A DNA stretch of 64,000 nucleotides from Gemmata massiliana (GTDB lineage Bacteria; Planctomycetota; Planctomycetia; Gemmatales; Gemmataceae). The notes beneath the pieces were generated by a model. The model did not search any database. It saw only the letters and a list, made by a program, of their open reading frames with translations, and had not been told where the DNA came from. Location: NCBI RefSeq assembly GCF_901538265.1, contig NZ_LR593886.1, positions 8,081,738 through 8,145,737 on the forward strand. The letters run 5' to 3'. Both the position numbers and the translations under genes were made by a program. Below are positions 9,033 through 17,432 of the stretch, one piece after another (the first letter of the stretch is position 1; each line of letters starts with the position of its first letter).

Positions 9033-11087
9033 ATGCGCTCGCGCGTACTCGCGTCCTGGTGCCTCCCGGCCGCCCTCACCGGCGCGCTTCTCGGATGCGG
9101 CACCAATTCCCCGAACACCGGTTCGTCGCCAAACACTTCGGGCGAACAACCCAAGCACACCGATGCCGGGTCCCCGCTGTTCCCCGCGGTTGCGCCACCG
9201 GAATACAAGGCCACGACCGAACGCGGCGAGCCGCTCGTGGTCCCAAACGCCCTCGTATCCTACGAGGAGCGGCAAACGGTTTCGGCCGAGGTGGACGGGA
9301 CGATCGAACTGTTCGCGACGCCGTTCGCGCCGGGCGAGTACGAGAAACTGACCGCGGACCAAAGGGCCGAGTGGGTCGTTTACCACCCGCGTGACCCGAA
9401 CCCGAAGAACCCGACGCCGTTGAAGCGCATCCGCGAGAGCATGCCCATCGACGCACGGCAAATCGTCGCGTTCATGGACGACCAACTCGTCCGCGCGCGA
9501 CTCGAAGGGGTCGAGAAAATCAAGAAGTCCGCGGAGGCGGCACTTCTAAATGCCGAAAAAAGCACCGACGCGGCCACAAAGAAGCTCGAACAATCAGAGA
9601 AAATCGCTGGGAAATACACCCGCGACTGGTTGGACGACTTGATCACCCTGTCGCGGTTCCGTGAGAACCTCGACCAAGCGAACCAGCAGATCGCGAAATC
9701 CGAAGCGGATCGTCAAGAACAACAAGTCCTGCTCGGTCGGCACCAGATCAAGAGCGGGGTGAACGGGGTCATTCGCACGATCTCCCGGCGCCCGGGCGAG
9801 TACGTGAAAGCCGGCGAGAAGATCATGGAGATCGAAGGCACCGACAAGGTGCGGATCGAGGGCCAACTCGACGTCCAGCACATGCGCGCGATCCGGCACA
9901 GCATGGAAGTGGTCGTCGAGCCGGCCCTGCCCAGCGCGCCACTGGTATCGCACACCGGGCACCGCCAGCCGGTCACCGGGGTCGCCGTGACCGCGCACCC
10001 GGACGGCCCGCTCGTCGTTTCCGTTGGGGCCGACGGCACCGCACTCGTGTGGGACCCGAACCTGGGTAAGAGCGCGAATCGACCGACCGTTCCGCACAAC
10101 TTACCGCACCCGGTCGGGGTGCGGAGCGTCGCCGCGACGCCCGTGACCGCAAAGGCCGCGCTCGTCATCACCGGGGGCGACGACGGGAAGATCCGGATCT
10201 GGGACGTGGCGAACCGAAACCGGCTGCCCGCGACCCCGAAATCCGAACCGGAAGAAACGCACTCGTCCTCGGTCCAGGCCGTCACGATCAGCCACGACGG
10301 GAAGTTCTTCGCGACCGCGGCGGGCCGCGACGTGTTCGTGTGGGAACTCGCGGGCGCGAAGAAGCTCTACTCGCTCCCGCTGGAGCACCGCGACTCGGTC
10401 ACGGCCGTGAGCTTCACCCCGCAGAACACGCTCATCACTGCGTCGAAAGACGGCACGATCAAGGTGTGGAAACTCGGCACCGAGCGCGCCGTCGTTTCCC
10501 GCACGATCGACCACCGCGCCGGGGTGCTCGACGTGCTCGGCGTCAGCCGCGACGGGGCGCGCATGCTGTTCGACCAGGACAAGACCCGCGTGGACCTGGT
10601 GGACCCGGCCAACGGCCAGACCGTGGGACAGGTCCAGAACGTCGGCTCAGCCGGCTCGTTCTCCTCGCTCGCCGTGTTCGGTCCCGACGAGGTGCCCGCC
10701 GGTGCTCAGGCGGTCGACGTGCCGTACACGATCGCGACGGCCGGCGGCGACGGCGACCTGAAGGGCGCGGTCCAGGTTTGGAAAGCGGCCCGCACGGGCG
10801 GGCGCGGGTCCGAAGTGGGCCGGCTCATCACCCCGGGGCGCGTCCCGGTCACGGCCGCGGCGTTCAGCCCGGTCCGGAACGAGCCGTTCCTGATTGTCGG
10901 CACCAGCGCCGGCACCGTTCACCTGTGGAAGCCGCCGACCGAGCTGCCCAAAAAGCACAGCGGCCGCATCGTAAACATCGACGCGACCGACACCAAGTAC
11001 GTGACGGTCCGCGTCGAGATGAACAACAAGGAGCTGCGGCTCCTCGACCACAGCGTCGCCAACATCATCATCAATCCGGAAAAGTAG
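9033..11087 (+). CDS. HlyD-like lipoprotein fused to a WD40-type beta-propeller
   Basis: 684 residues. A lipobox (LTGALLGC, Cys22) predicts a lipoprotein. Residues 60-300 follow the HlyD plan: a first lipoyl half near 70-95, a long helical hairpin (150-235, LEGVEKIKKSAEAALLNAEK) and a second lipoyl half (KSGVNGVIRTISRRPGEYV). From about 305 to 660 there are WD40-like repeats (VGADGTALVWD, TGGDDGKIRIWD, TASKDGTIKVWKL, VGTSAGTVHLWKP). The chosen ATG at 9033 has GAGG upstream and begins the signal peptide. Propellers usually bind proteins, so this may be the docking subunit of the three-gene system. The fusion is unusual. Confidence 0.8.
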   Translation: MRSRVLASWCLPAALTGALLGCGTNSPNTGSSPNTSGEQPKHTDAGSPLFPAVAPPEYKATTERGEPLVVPNALVSYEERQTVSAEVDGTIELFATPFAPGEYEKLTADQRAEWVVYHPRDPNPKNPTPLKRIRESMPIDARQIVAFMDDQLVRARLEGVEKIKKSAEAALLNAEKSTDAATKKLEQSEKIAGKYTRDWLDDLITLSRFRENLDQANQQIAKSEADRQEQQVLLGRHQIKSGVNGVIRTISRRPGEYVKAGEKIMEIEGTDKVRIEGQLDVQHMRAIRHSMEVVVEPALPSAPLVSHTGHRQPVTGVAVTAHPDGPLVVSVGADGTALVWDPNLGKSANRPTVPHNLPHPVGVRSVAATPVTAKAALVITGGDDGKIRIWDVANRNRLPATPKSEPEETHSSSVQAVTISHDGKFFATAAGRDVFVWELAGAKKLYSLPLEHRDSVTAVSFTPQNTLITASKDGTIKVWKLGTERAVVSRTIDHRAGVLDVLGVSRDGARMLFDQDKTRVDLVDPANGQTVGQVQNVGSAGSFSSLAVFGPDEVPAGAQAVDVPYTIATAGGDGDLKGAVQVWKAARTGGRGSEVGRLITPGRVPVTAAAFSPVRNEPFLIVGTSAGTVHLWKPPTELPKKHSGRIVNIDATDTKYVTVRVEMNNKELRLLDHSVANIIINPEK

Positions 11088-11272
11088 CGGGCGGTGAGTC
11101 GTGGCGAGCGAGCGCCTTTGGGTCCGCGCTCGCCACGACCCGCAGCCGGTTCCTCGGGCCGTAATCCTTATCGCCCGTTCGACAACACACGTGGTTCTTG
11201 AACCGCCGAGCGCCCGCCCCTTCGCGGGCGCGAAAGCGAACATTTGTCGGCCGCGTACCCCGTCAGCGAAAC

Positions 11273-13534
11273 ATGGCCAACGACCTCATTGCGAACCTGA
11301 ACAGCCCCGCGGAGCGCCGGAAGCAGGTGCGCCTCCGGGTGCGCCCCGACCTTCAGGCGTTCGAGCAGAAGTACGAGGGGAAGTCGTTCACCGTCGTCAA
11401 AGACCCGGTGTGCCTGCGGTACTACCGGTTCAACAAGCAAGAACACTTCGTGTTCCAGCTTTTTGACGGCAAGCACACGATGGAGGAGGTACAGGAGGCG
11501 TTCGAGGACGAGTTCAAGCCGATGCGGTTGGAGCAGTCGGACCTGGAAGGGTTCGCTCGCCAGCTCGTCACCGCCGGCCTCGTACAGAACGAGCAACCGG
11601 GCGCCGCGCGGCACCTGTTCCAGCGCCGCGCCAAGCAGCGCCGGCTCCGGCGCCTCGCGACCCTGAGCAACATCCTGTACCTCAAGATCCCGGTCTTCGA
11701 CCCGGACCGCTTGCTCACGTGGATGTTCCGGTACCTGTGGTGGGTCTTCACGACGTGGTTCTTCGCGGCGAGCGTGGGGCTGATGCTCGCGGCCGTGGTC
11801 CATGTGACCCTGCACTTCAACACGTTCCAGGCGAAATTGCCCGCGTACCAGGAGTTCTTCACCTGGAACTCGGTGCTCTACATGTGGCTCTCGCTGGGCG
11901 TGGTGAAGGTGATCCACGAGTTCGGGCACGGGCTCAGTTGTAAGGCGTTCGGCGGCGAGTGCCACGAGATGGGCGTCTTGCTCATGTGCCTCTCGCCGGC
12001 GCTCTACGCGAACGTGACCGACGCTTGGACGCTCGCCGACAAGTGGAAGCGCATCATCATCAGCTTCGCGGGCATCTACGTCGAGCTGGTGATCGCGTCG
12101 ATCGCCACGTTCGTGTGGTGGTACACCCCCGTGTACCCGGTCATCAACAACATCGCGCTGTGCATCATGGTGCTGTGCTCGGTGTCCACCGTGATGTTCA
12201 ACGCGAACCCGCTGATGCGGTTCGACGGGTACTACATCCTCGCGGACTGGCTCGAGGTGCCGAACCTGCGCGAGAAGGCCAACAAGTACCTGAACAACCT
12301 GTTCCAGGCAAAGTGCCTGGGGATCGACGTGCCGCCCGAGGCGTACATGGCCCCGTGGCGCAAGTGGCTGTTCGTGATCTACGCGGTCGCGAGCTGGGTC
12401 TACCGCTGGGTGGTCACGTTCAGCATCCTGTGGTTCTTCGCCGACTTCATGGGGCCGAAACTCAAGATCCTGAGCCAGATGTTGGCGATCATGTCGCTGG
12501 CGTCGCTGTTCGTCTGGCCGGGGTACAAGCTCATCAAAAACATTCGTCAGCGCGGGCGGTTACCAGACATGAAAGCGGCGCGGGTGTACGTCACCCTGGC
12601 GGTGTTCTCGGCCCTGCTCCTGGCGTTCTTCTTCCTGCCGCTGCCGGTGAGCCGGGTCCACGAGACCGGGCTGGTCGCAGTCGACCCCGACGCGCTCGAC
12701 GCGGTGATGCTGACCGAACCGGCCCGGCTCGAATCCCTCGCGGACGTCAGCTCGGGGCAGCAGGTGCGGCGCGGGCAGCTCCTCGGCACATTCAAGAGCG
12801 ATTCCCTCGAGATCGAACTGAAGAAGGCGAAGGCCGTCAGCAACGAGCAGTGGCGCACGGTCGACCTGATGACCTCCTCGGCCGCCGGCGCCCGCAAGAC
12901 GGGCAACGACGCGGCCGACAAGCAGTACGCGGCGGAAGCGAAAAAGGCCCGCGCGAAGGCCGAAACCGCCGACGACGACGTGAGCCGGCTGCTCATGCGC
13001 AAGAGCCGGCTGGACGAACTCAAGGCCCCGCGCGACGGGATGCTCGTTTCCGCGCCGAAGCGCGACGACATCGGCAAGCTCTACGACAAGGGCTACACCG
13101 ACGCGCCTCCGGTGTTTGCGGTGGGTGATCCGGGGCGCTTGGTGTTGAAGGTGCCCGTGAGCCCGTTGCACTTCCGCGTGTTGAAGGACGACCTCGCGGC
13201 GCGCAAGGAACTGAACGTGTCGATCTACGTGAAGGGGCGCAGCGACCGCACGTTCCAGGGCAAGCTCCGGAAGCTGCCCGAGCAGAACGCGGCTACGGTC
13301 CCACTGGCCCTCACCCAGCGCGGCGGCGGGTCGCTCGCGGTGAAGCCGAGCGAAGACCCGAACGTGCTGATCCCGCTCGCGCAGGTGTACCTGGTGGAAG
13401 TCGAGATGACCGACCCGGACGCCGCGGTCGACCCGGGACAGCTCGCGACCGTGAAGGTCCACGCCCGCTGGCGCAGTGGCGCATGGTGGGTCGCCCGGGC
13501 CCTCTCCAACTCGCTGGACATCGGGCTGTATTGA
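11273..13534 (+). CDS. PqqD-like / site-2 protease (M50) / HlyD fusion protein
   Basis: 753 residues. Residues about 20-105 resemble the small winged-helix PqqD/RRE fold (VCLRYYRFNKQEHFVFQLFDG...MEEVQEAFEDEF...LEGFARQLVTAGLV). A multi-pass region of about eight helices (155-460) carries the zinc motif HEFGH at 215-219 and the second motif NPLMRFDGYY at 312-321, both diagnostic of S2P-type M50 metalloproteases. The C-terminus (about 465-750) has two lipoyl halves and a helical hairpin as in HlyD adaptors. The ATG at 11273 is preferred to one at 11198 because the upstream peptide is not conserved-looking. All catalytic residues expected of an active protease are present. Role in peptide processing or export is inferred from the domain set. 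Confidence 0.85.
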   Translation: MANDLIANLNSPAERRKQVRLRVRPDLQAFEQKYEGKSFTVVKDPVCLRYYRFNKQEHFVFQLFDGKHTMEEVQEAFEDEFKPMRLEQSDLEGFARQLVTAGLVQNEQPGAARHLFQRRAKQRRLRRLATLSNILYLKIPVFDPDRLLTWMFRYLWWVFTTWFFAASVGLMLAAVVHVTLHFNTFQAKLPAYQEFFTWNSVLYMWLSLGVVKVIHEFGHGLSCKAFGGECHEMGVLLMCLSPALYANVTDAWTLADKWKRIIISFAGIYVELVIASIATFVWWYTPVYPVINNIALCIMVLCSVSTVMFNANPLMRFDGYYILADWLEVPNLREKANKYLNNLFQAKCLGIDVPPEAYMAPWRKWLFVIYAVASWVYRWVVTFSILWFFADFMGPKLKILSQMLAIMSLASLFVWPGYKLIKNIRQRGRLPDMKAARVYVTLAVFSALLLAFFFLPLPVSRVHETGLVAVDPDALDAVMLTEPARLESLADVSSGQQVRRGQLLGTFKSDSLEIELKKAKAVSNEQWRTVDLMTSSAAGARKTGNDAADKQYAAEAKKARAKAETADDDVSRLLMRKSRLDELKAPRDGMLVSAPKRDDIGKLYDKGYTDAPPVFAVGDPGRLVLKVPVSPLHFRVLKDDLAARKELNVSIYVKGRSDRTFQGKLRKLPEQNAATVPLALTQRGGGSLAVKPSEDPNVLIPLAQVYLVEVEMTDPDAAVDPGQLATVKVHARWRSGAWWVARALSNSLDIGLY

Positions 13535-13536
13535 GA

Positions 13537-13672
13537 ATTAGAGTTCAGAAGTTCCAGAGTTCCAGAGTTCCAGGTTGGAGGAAGCTCACTTAGAGCGTGC
13601 CTTCACCTGAAATTTCTGGGGCTCTGGAACTTGAAACTTCTGAACTCTGGAACTTCTGATTCTCTGGAACTA
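13537..13672. terminator. inverted GTTCCAGA/TCTGGAAC repeats between convergent genes
   Basis: Left side: four GTTC(C)AGA-type units (13541-13574). Right side: CTCTGGAACTT, GAACTCTGGAACTTC and TCTCTGGAAC (13621-13670), the inverted form. It lies exactly between the stop of the M50-HlyD gene and the stop of the convergent glycosyltransferase gene, so it could serve as a bidirectional terminator. Same repeat family as at 8873-8932. Confidence 0.55.
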
Positions 13673-14869
13673 AATGTTTGCGGTCGCGTTTTCCGGCGAA
13701 CCCGGGGAGCGCCTCTTACGAACAGCAGCAAGCACCCCGGCGACCAATCCCTTCAGTGTAATGACGCGACGCGCGGGCCACTTCAGCGCGCGGGCGGACC
13801 ACCGCAGTGATTCGACCGGGTCGCTCGGGCGCATTACGTAACTGAGCGTCTGACACGTCGAAGCGTACCCGTCGGCGATCACGGGCGCCGGGACGTGTTC
13901 CGCGACGCCGTACCGCGACTCGGCGCGGTGCATGATGGACATCGCGGTGTCCACGCGGTCGCGCAGCCGCTTCGACAGGTTCCCGTGCCCGGTGCGGTAC
14001 CGGACCAGTTCCTCGTCCACGAAATCGAACTGGTGGAACGTGCCGACGCGCAACCAGAGGTCGTAATCGATGGACAGATCCCACTGGGGATCGAACCGGC
14101 CGACGTGCGCGAATACCTCACGTTTCACCACCACGGACGAGAAGCACACGAAGTTCTGCGTGAACATGTGGGGCAGGACGAACCCGCGCAGGAACGCGCC
14201 CGTTGCGCTCGCGGGGAGTGCCCTGCTCTCTTCGTCCATCAGCGAGCGCTTGCTGAACACCACACCAACTTCGGGTTTGGCCCGGAACACCGCGAGCTGC
14301 TTTTCGAGCTTGGTCGGCTCCCACGCATCGTCGGCGTCGAGGAACGCCACGAACCGCCCGCGGCTCAGCGCGATGCCGAGGTTCTTCGCACGCGGTTGCC
14401 CGAGCGTGTCCGACCGGAAGTACCGCACGCGCCGGTCCGCGAGGTACGGCCGGACCACACCCGGGGTGTCATCTGATGAGCCGTCATCAATGACCAGCAG
14501 CTCCCAGTCGGCGAAGGTCTGCGCGAGCGCAGAATCGACCGCTTCGGGAAGGAACCGAGCGTAGTTCTTCGCCGCCATCACGATGGAGACGGTGGGGGAA
14601 CCTACCCCCCCATCCCCCCTCCCTGAAGGGAAGGGGGAACAGGCGCGCGAACCCTCTGAGATTGAACCCGCGCCCAACGACCGTTCTTGCTCCCCCTTCC
14701 CTTCAGGGAGGGGGGACGGGGGGGGAGATTGTGGCTGTAACCCCTCCCCAACCCCTCCCCTAAACGGAGAGGGGCTTAATACCGAAGCCAGTTCAAGCTC
14801 TTCTGATTTTGGTTCTGTTCCCCCTTCCTTCTTAGGGAAGGGGGTTAGGGGGTTAGGTTCCTCGCTCAT
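13670..14869 (-). CDS. family 2 glycosyltransferase with repeat-derived N-terminus
   Basis: 399 residues. From residue 94 the sequence is a classical GT-A glycosyltransferase (TVSIVMAAKNYARFLPEAVD; DDGSSDD at 128-134; FLDADDAWEP with the metal-binding DxD at 178-180). Residues 5-92 are Pro/Gly/Glu-rich and encoded by palindromic repeats, not by a recognisable domain. The ATG at 14869 overlaps the stop of the upstream ligase gene as ATGA, which fixes the start and implies translational coupling. With the CapK-like ligase and the epimerase upstream it belongs to a surface-polysaccharide block. The donor and acceptor sugars are unknown. GT2 enzymes normally start at the VSIV strand, so the extension is anomalous. 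Confidence 0.88.
   Translation of the reverse strand: MSEEPNPLTPFPKKEGGTEPKSEELELASVLSPSPFRGGVGEGLQPQSPPPSPLPEGKGEQERSLGAGSISEGSRACSPFPSGRGDGGVGSPTVSIVMAAKNYARFLPEAVDSALAQTFADWELLVIDDGSSDDTPGVVRPYLADRRVRYFRSDTLGQPRAKNLGIALSRGRFVAFLDADDAWEPTKLEKQLAVFRAKPEVGVVFSKRSLMDEESRALPASATGAFLRGFVLPHMFTQNFVCFSSVVVKREVFAHVGRFDPQWDLSIDYDLWLRVGTFHQFDFVDEELVRYRTGHGNLSKRLRDRVDTAMSIMHRAESRYGVAEHVPAPVIADGYASTCQTLSYVMRPSDPVESLRWSARALKWPARRVITLKGLVAGVLAAVRKRRSPGSPENATANI
14593..14860. repeat. array of GC-rich palindromic repeats inside the glycosyltransferase gene
   Basis: About 270 bases built from several palindromic modules: CTCCCTGAAGGGAAGGGGG, CCCTTCCCTTCAGGGAGGGG, CCCCTAAACGGAGAGGGGC and CTTCCTTCTTAGGGAAGGGG. 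The modules match those at 5047-5182, some in the opposite orientation. In the GT2 frame they encode about 88 residues (such as SPSPFRGGVGEGL and SPFPSGRGDGG) without a stop. At least four palindromes are present, so the array probably grew by repeated insertion. Confidence 0.8.
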
Positions 14870-16209
14870 GCGCTCATCGCTTCCATGTGGTCGCGGGCGA
14901 CTTTCGAGATGCAGAACCGGTACTTCCCGCTCGGCTCCTGCGGGATCGCGTCCACGAGTTCCACGTCGTGCGCCACCGTGTCGCCGAACGTGTCGCGCAC
15001 CAGGTCCGCGATCTTCTGGCGGCTCGTCGTGTTGAACGCATCGTCCGCGACGAGCCGGATGCGCAACTGCGTGATCGACTCCTGCACGATCTGGACCTGG
15101 GCCGTGCCCGGGATCAGCACCGCGAAATTCTCGGTGAGCGAGATGCCGGAGATGAGGTGCCCGGCCGGGGTGAGCACGTAGTCCGCGTCGCGCCCCTCGA
15201 CGCGCTCGATCATCGGCAGCCCGCGCCCGCACTTGCACGCGCGGGTCGAGGGCACCACGACGTCCCCGACCTGATAACGAATGAGCGGCATCCCTCGATT
15301 GCACAGGTCGGTCACGAGCAGCTTACCGTTGCTCGGCACTTCCGCGTAAACCGAGTCGGCGTTGACGTGCAGCCCGTTGTGCTCCTCGCACTCGCTCGCG
15401 ATGAGGCTCACTTCCTCGCACCCGTAGCGGTTCGTGACCTTGCAGCCGAGTACCTCTTCGATGACGGCCCGCTGCCAGTCGTGCAGGATCATCGCGGTGG
15501 AAATGATGCCGTTCGGCCGTACGTCGAACACGCGGGCCTTCTTCAGAGCGCACGCGAGTAGGTACAGCGAGTGCGCGTGCCCGAAGATCAGCCCCGGCCG
15601 GTGCCGGCGAATGGTCCTCGTGAACTCGGCGATGCGCTGGTCGTTCAGGTCGAGTGTGTCGAGGTACACGGCGCGGTCGAGGAAGTAGTTGCGCAGCCGC
15701 CCCTTTAGCCCGAAGTGCCGGTACTCCGGGTTCCCCCACGCCTTCGCGACGCGCTGCCCCAGGCGGTACCCGCTCCACTCGTCCGAGCGGATCGTACACG
15801 CGGCCTTCCACTGCATCGCGGGCTCGTCGCAGTAGATTGTGAGCGGCACGCCGGTGGAGCCGCTCGTGCGCTTCTCCCGGAGCTTCGTGACGTCGAACGC
15901 CGACGAAACCATTGCCCGGTTGTGCCGGCGGATGTCGGCCTTGGTGACGATCGGGAACGCTTCGAGGTCCGCCAGCTCGCGCACGTCCGACGGGTGAACG
16001 CCCGCCTGGGTCCACGACGCGCGGTAGTACGGCACCGTGTCCCAGGCGTGTTTGAGTTGGGCCTTCAGTGCTTCCAACTGCCGCGCGCGAATGACCTCCG
16101 GCGCATCAAACTGCGTTTTCTCAAGCGTCTTCAGGTACCGCAGGTGCGGGCGCCCCTCCCGCCATGCCATGAACGGGTGCATCAGGTGTCGGTTCAAGGT
16201 GTCGAGCAT
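14866..16209 (-). CDS. PaaK/CapK-like AMP-dependent ligase
   Basis: 447 residues. Adenylate-forming domain related to phenylacetate-CoA ligase and to CapK proteins of capsule clusters: TSGSTGVPLTIY is the ATP-binding P-loop, followed by FGHAHSLYLLACAL, NRYGCEEVSLIASECEEHNGL (cut in text) and the closing PSGKYRF lysine motif. Cysteines in ACKCGRGLPMIERVEGR match the small zinc-ribbon-like turn seen in this family. CapK homologues are commonly encoded beside glycosyltransferases, and here a GT2 overlaps its stop and a UDP-sugar epimerase precedes it. The activated acid is unknown. True aromatic-acid catabolism is less likely in this context. Confidence 0.85.
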   Translation of the reverse strand: MLDTLNRHLMHPFMAWREGRPHLRYLKTLEKTQFDAPEVIRARQLEALKAQLKHAWDTVPYYRASWTQAGVHPSDVRELADLEAFPIVTKADIRRHNRAMVSSAFDVTKLREKRTSGSTGVPLTIYCDEPAMQWKAACTIRSDEWSGYRLGQRVAKAWGNPEYRHFGLKGRLRNYFLDRAVYLDTLDLNDQRIAEFTRTIRRHRPGLIFGHAHSLYLLACALKKARVFDVRPNGIISTAMILHDWQRAVIEEVLGCKVTNRYGCEEVSLIASECEEHNGLHVNADSVYAEVPSNGKLLVTDLCNRGMPLIRYQVGDVVVPSTRACKCGRGLPMIERVEGRDADYVLTPAGHLISGISLTENFAVLIPGTAQVQIVQESITQLRIRLVADDAFNTTSRQKIADLVRDTFGDTVAHDVELVDAIPQEPSGKYRFCISKVARDHMEAMSA

Positions 16210-16236
16210 CCGTGCCCTCCGAAAAAGACGAAGAAT

Positions 16237-16354
16237 AGCCGCGGATCAACTCAGAAAAGCGCGGATCAGAGAAGAAAATCAGACAGGATAAACAGGATCG
16301 ACCTGTCAAAGCTTCTTCTGCCTTGATCCGTGTTATCTGCGTTGATCCACGGCT
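16237..16354. repeat. GATCCGCG-type interspersed inverted repeat
   Basis: AGCCGCGGATCAAC at 16237-16250 is matched by GTTGATCCACGGCT at 16341-16354 with one mismatch; the interior holds further GCGGATCAGA and TTGATCCGTG units. The element fills the gap between the epimerase stop codon, which it overlaps, and the ligase gene. A related fragment is at 43735-43763. This type of repeat is scattered in many bacterial genomes. Confidence 0.65.
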
Positions 16355-17282
16355 AATTCAAAGTTTTCTGCCACTCCACCTGCTTAGCCAAGCCGTCATC
16401 AATGCCCGTTGTCGGTTTCCACCCGAGGTGGCGGAAGAGTTTGGTCACGTCCGCGCCGGTCGCCAGTTGATCGCCCTGGCGCGGCGGGTGGCGCTCGATG
16501 ATCGCGGGCTTCCCGATGATGCGCTCGAGCTTCTTGAACACTTCGAGGACCGTTACCAGTTCGCCGCCGCCGAGGTTGAAGACCTCGCCCGGCATCGCCT
16601 GCGTCGCGCGGATCGTCGCTTCCACGCAGTCCGAAATGTACGTGTTCCCGCGGACCTGCAACCCGTCGCCCGTGAGCTTGATCGGCTTGCCCTGTAGGAT
16701 CGCGTTGATGAACAGGTGGTAGCCCATCTCGGGGCGCTGGCGCGGGCCGTACACGCTGAAGTACCGCAGCACGACGGCCGGTACGCCGAACTCGTCCCCG
16801 TACACGCGGCAGAGCTGCTCAGCCGCGAGCTTCGTGATGCCGTAGGGCGAACTCGGGCGCGTCGGGAGCGCCTCGTCGCCGCTCGCGTACTTGCCGTACA
16901 CCGACGACGTGCTCGCGTAGATGATGCGCTTCAGCGTCGGCGAGCCCTTGAGCGCTTCCAGCAAGCGGTGGGTCGCAGTCAGGTTGTGCTTGTTGTAGCT
17001 GTCGAAGTCGAGCCAACTACGAGTCAGGCCCGCCATCGCCGCGAGGTGGAACACCCACTCGGCGCCGGCCGCAACGTCCGCGGGTACGCCCTGCGAGAGG
17101 TCGAGTTCGCGGAACGTGAAGTGCCTGTGGTCGCGAAAACCCGCGAGGTTCCGCTCTTTGACGGCGCGCGCGTAGTAGTCGGTGAAGCAGTCGATCCCGG
17201 TGACCGCGTGCCCATCCGCGAGCAGGCGCTCGCACAAATGCGACCCGATAAACCCGGCCGCGCCAGTAACAATACAACGCAT
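16353..17282 (-). CDS. NAD-dependent UDP-sugar epimerase/dehydratase
   Basis: 309 residues, an extended short-chain dehydrogenase. The NAD-binding motif GAAGFIG is at residues 7-13, the catalytic region is [10 protein letters not shown] with SSPYGITK giving the YxxxK pair, and [20 protein letters not shown] is the substrate-binding segment typical of UDP-glucuronate 4-epimerases and related enzymes. The product is probably a UDP-hexuronic acid or UDP-hexose epimer used by the adjacent glycosyltransferase. Exact substrate is not determinable here. First gene of the three-gene glycan block on this strand. Confidence 0.9.
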   Translation of the reverse strand: MRCIVTGAAGFIGSHLCERLLADGHAVTGIDCFTDYYARAVKERNLAGFRDHRHFTFRELDLSQGVPADVAAGAEWVFHLAAMAGLTRSWLDFDSYNKHNLTATHRLLEALKGSPTLKRIIYASTSSVYGKYASGDEALPTRPSSPYGITKLAAEQLCRVYGDEFGVPAVVLRYFSVYGPRQRPEMGYHLFINAILQGKPIKLTGDGLQVRGNTYISDCVEATIRATQAMPGEVFNLGGGELVTVLEVFKKLERIIGKPAIIERHPPRQGDQLATGADVTKLFRHLGWKPTTGIDDGLAKQVEWQKTLN

Positions 17283-17432
17283 GTGAATCCCCCGCGTGCG
17301 ACTCTAACAGATCGAGAAAGCCCGTCGCAAGGCCGACCGCGGGGGCGGGAAGAAGTCGGGCGAACGGCCGGTGTGAGCCGATCGGTAAACCAGCTCGCAG
17401 TAATGAGATAACCCAGCCGCTCGCTTGTGGTC

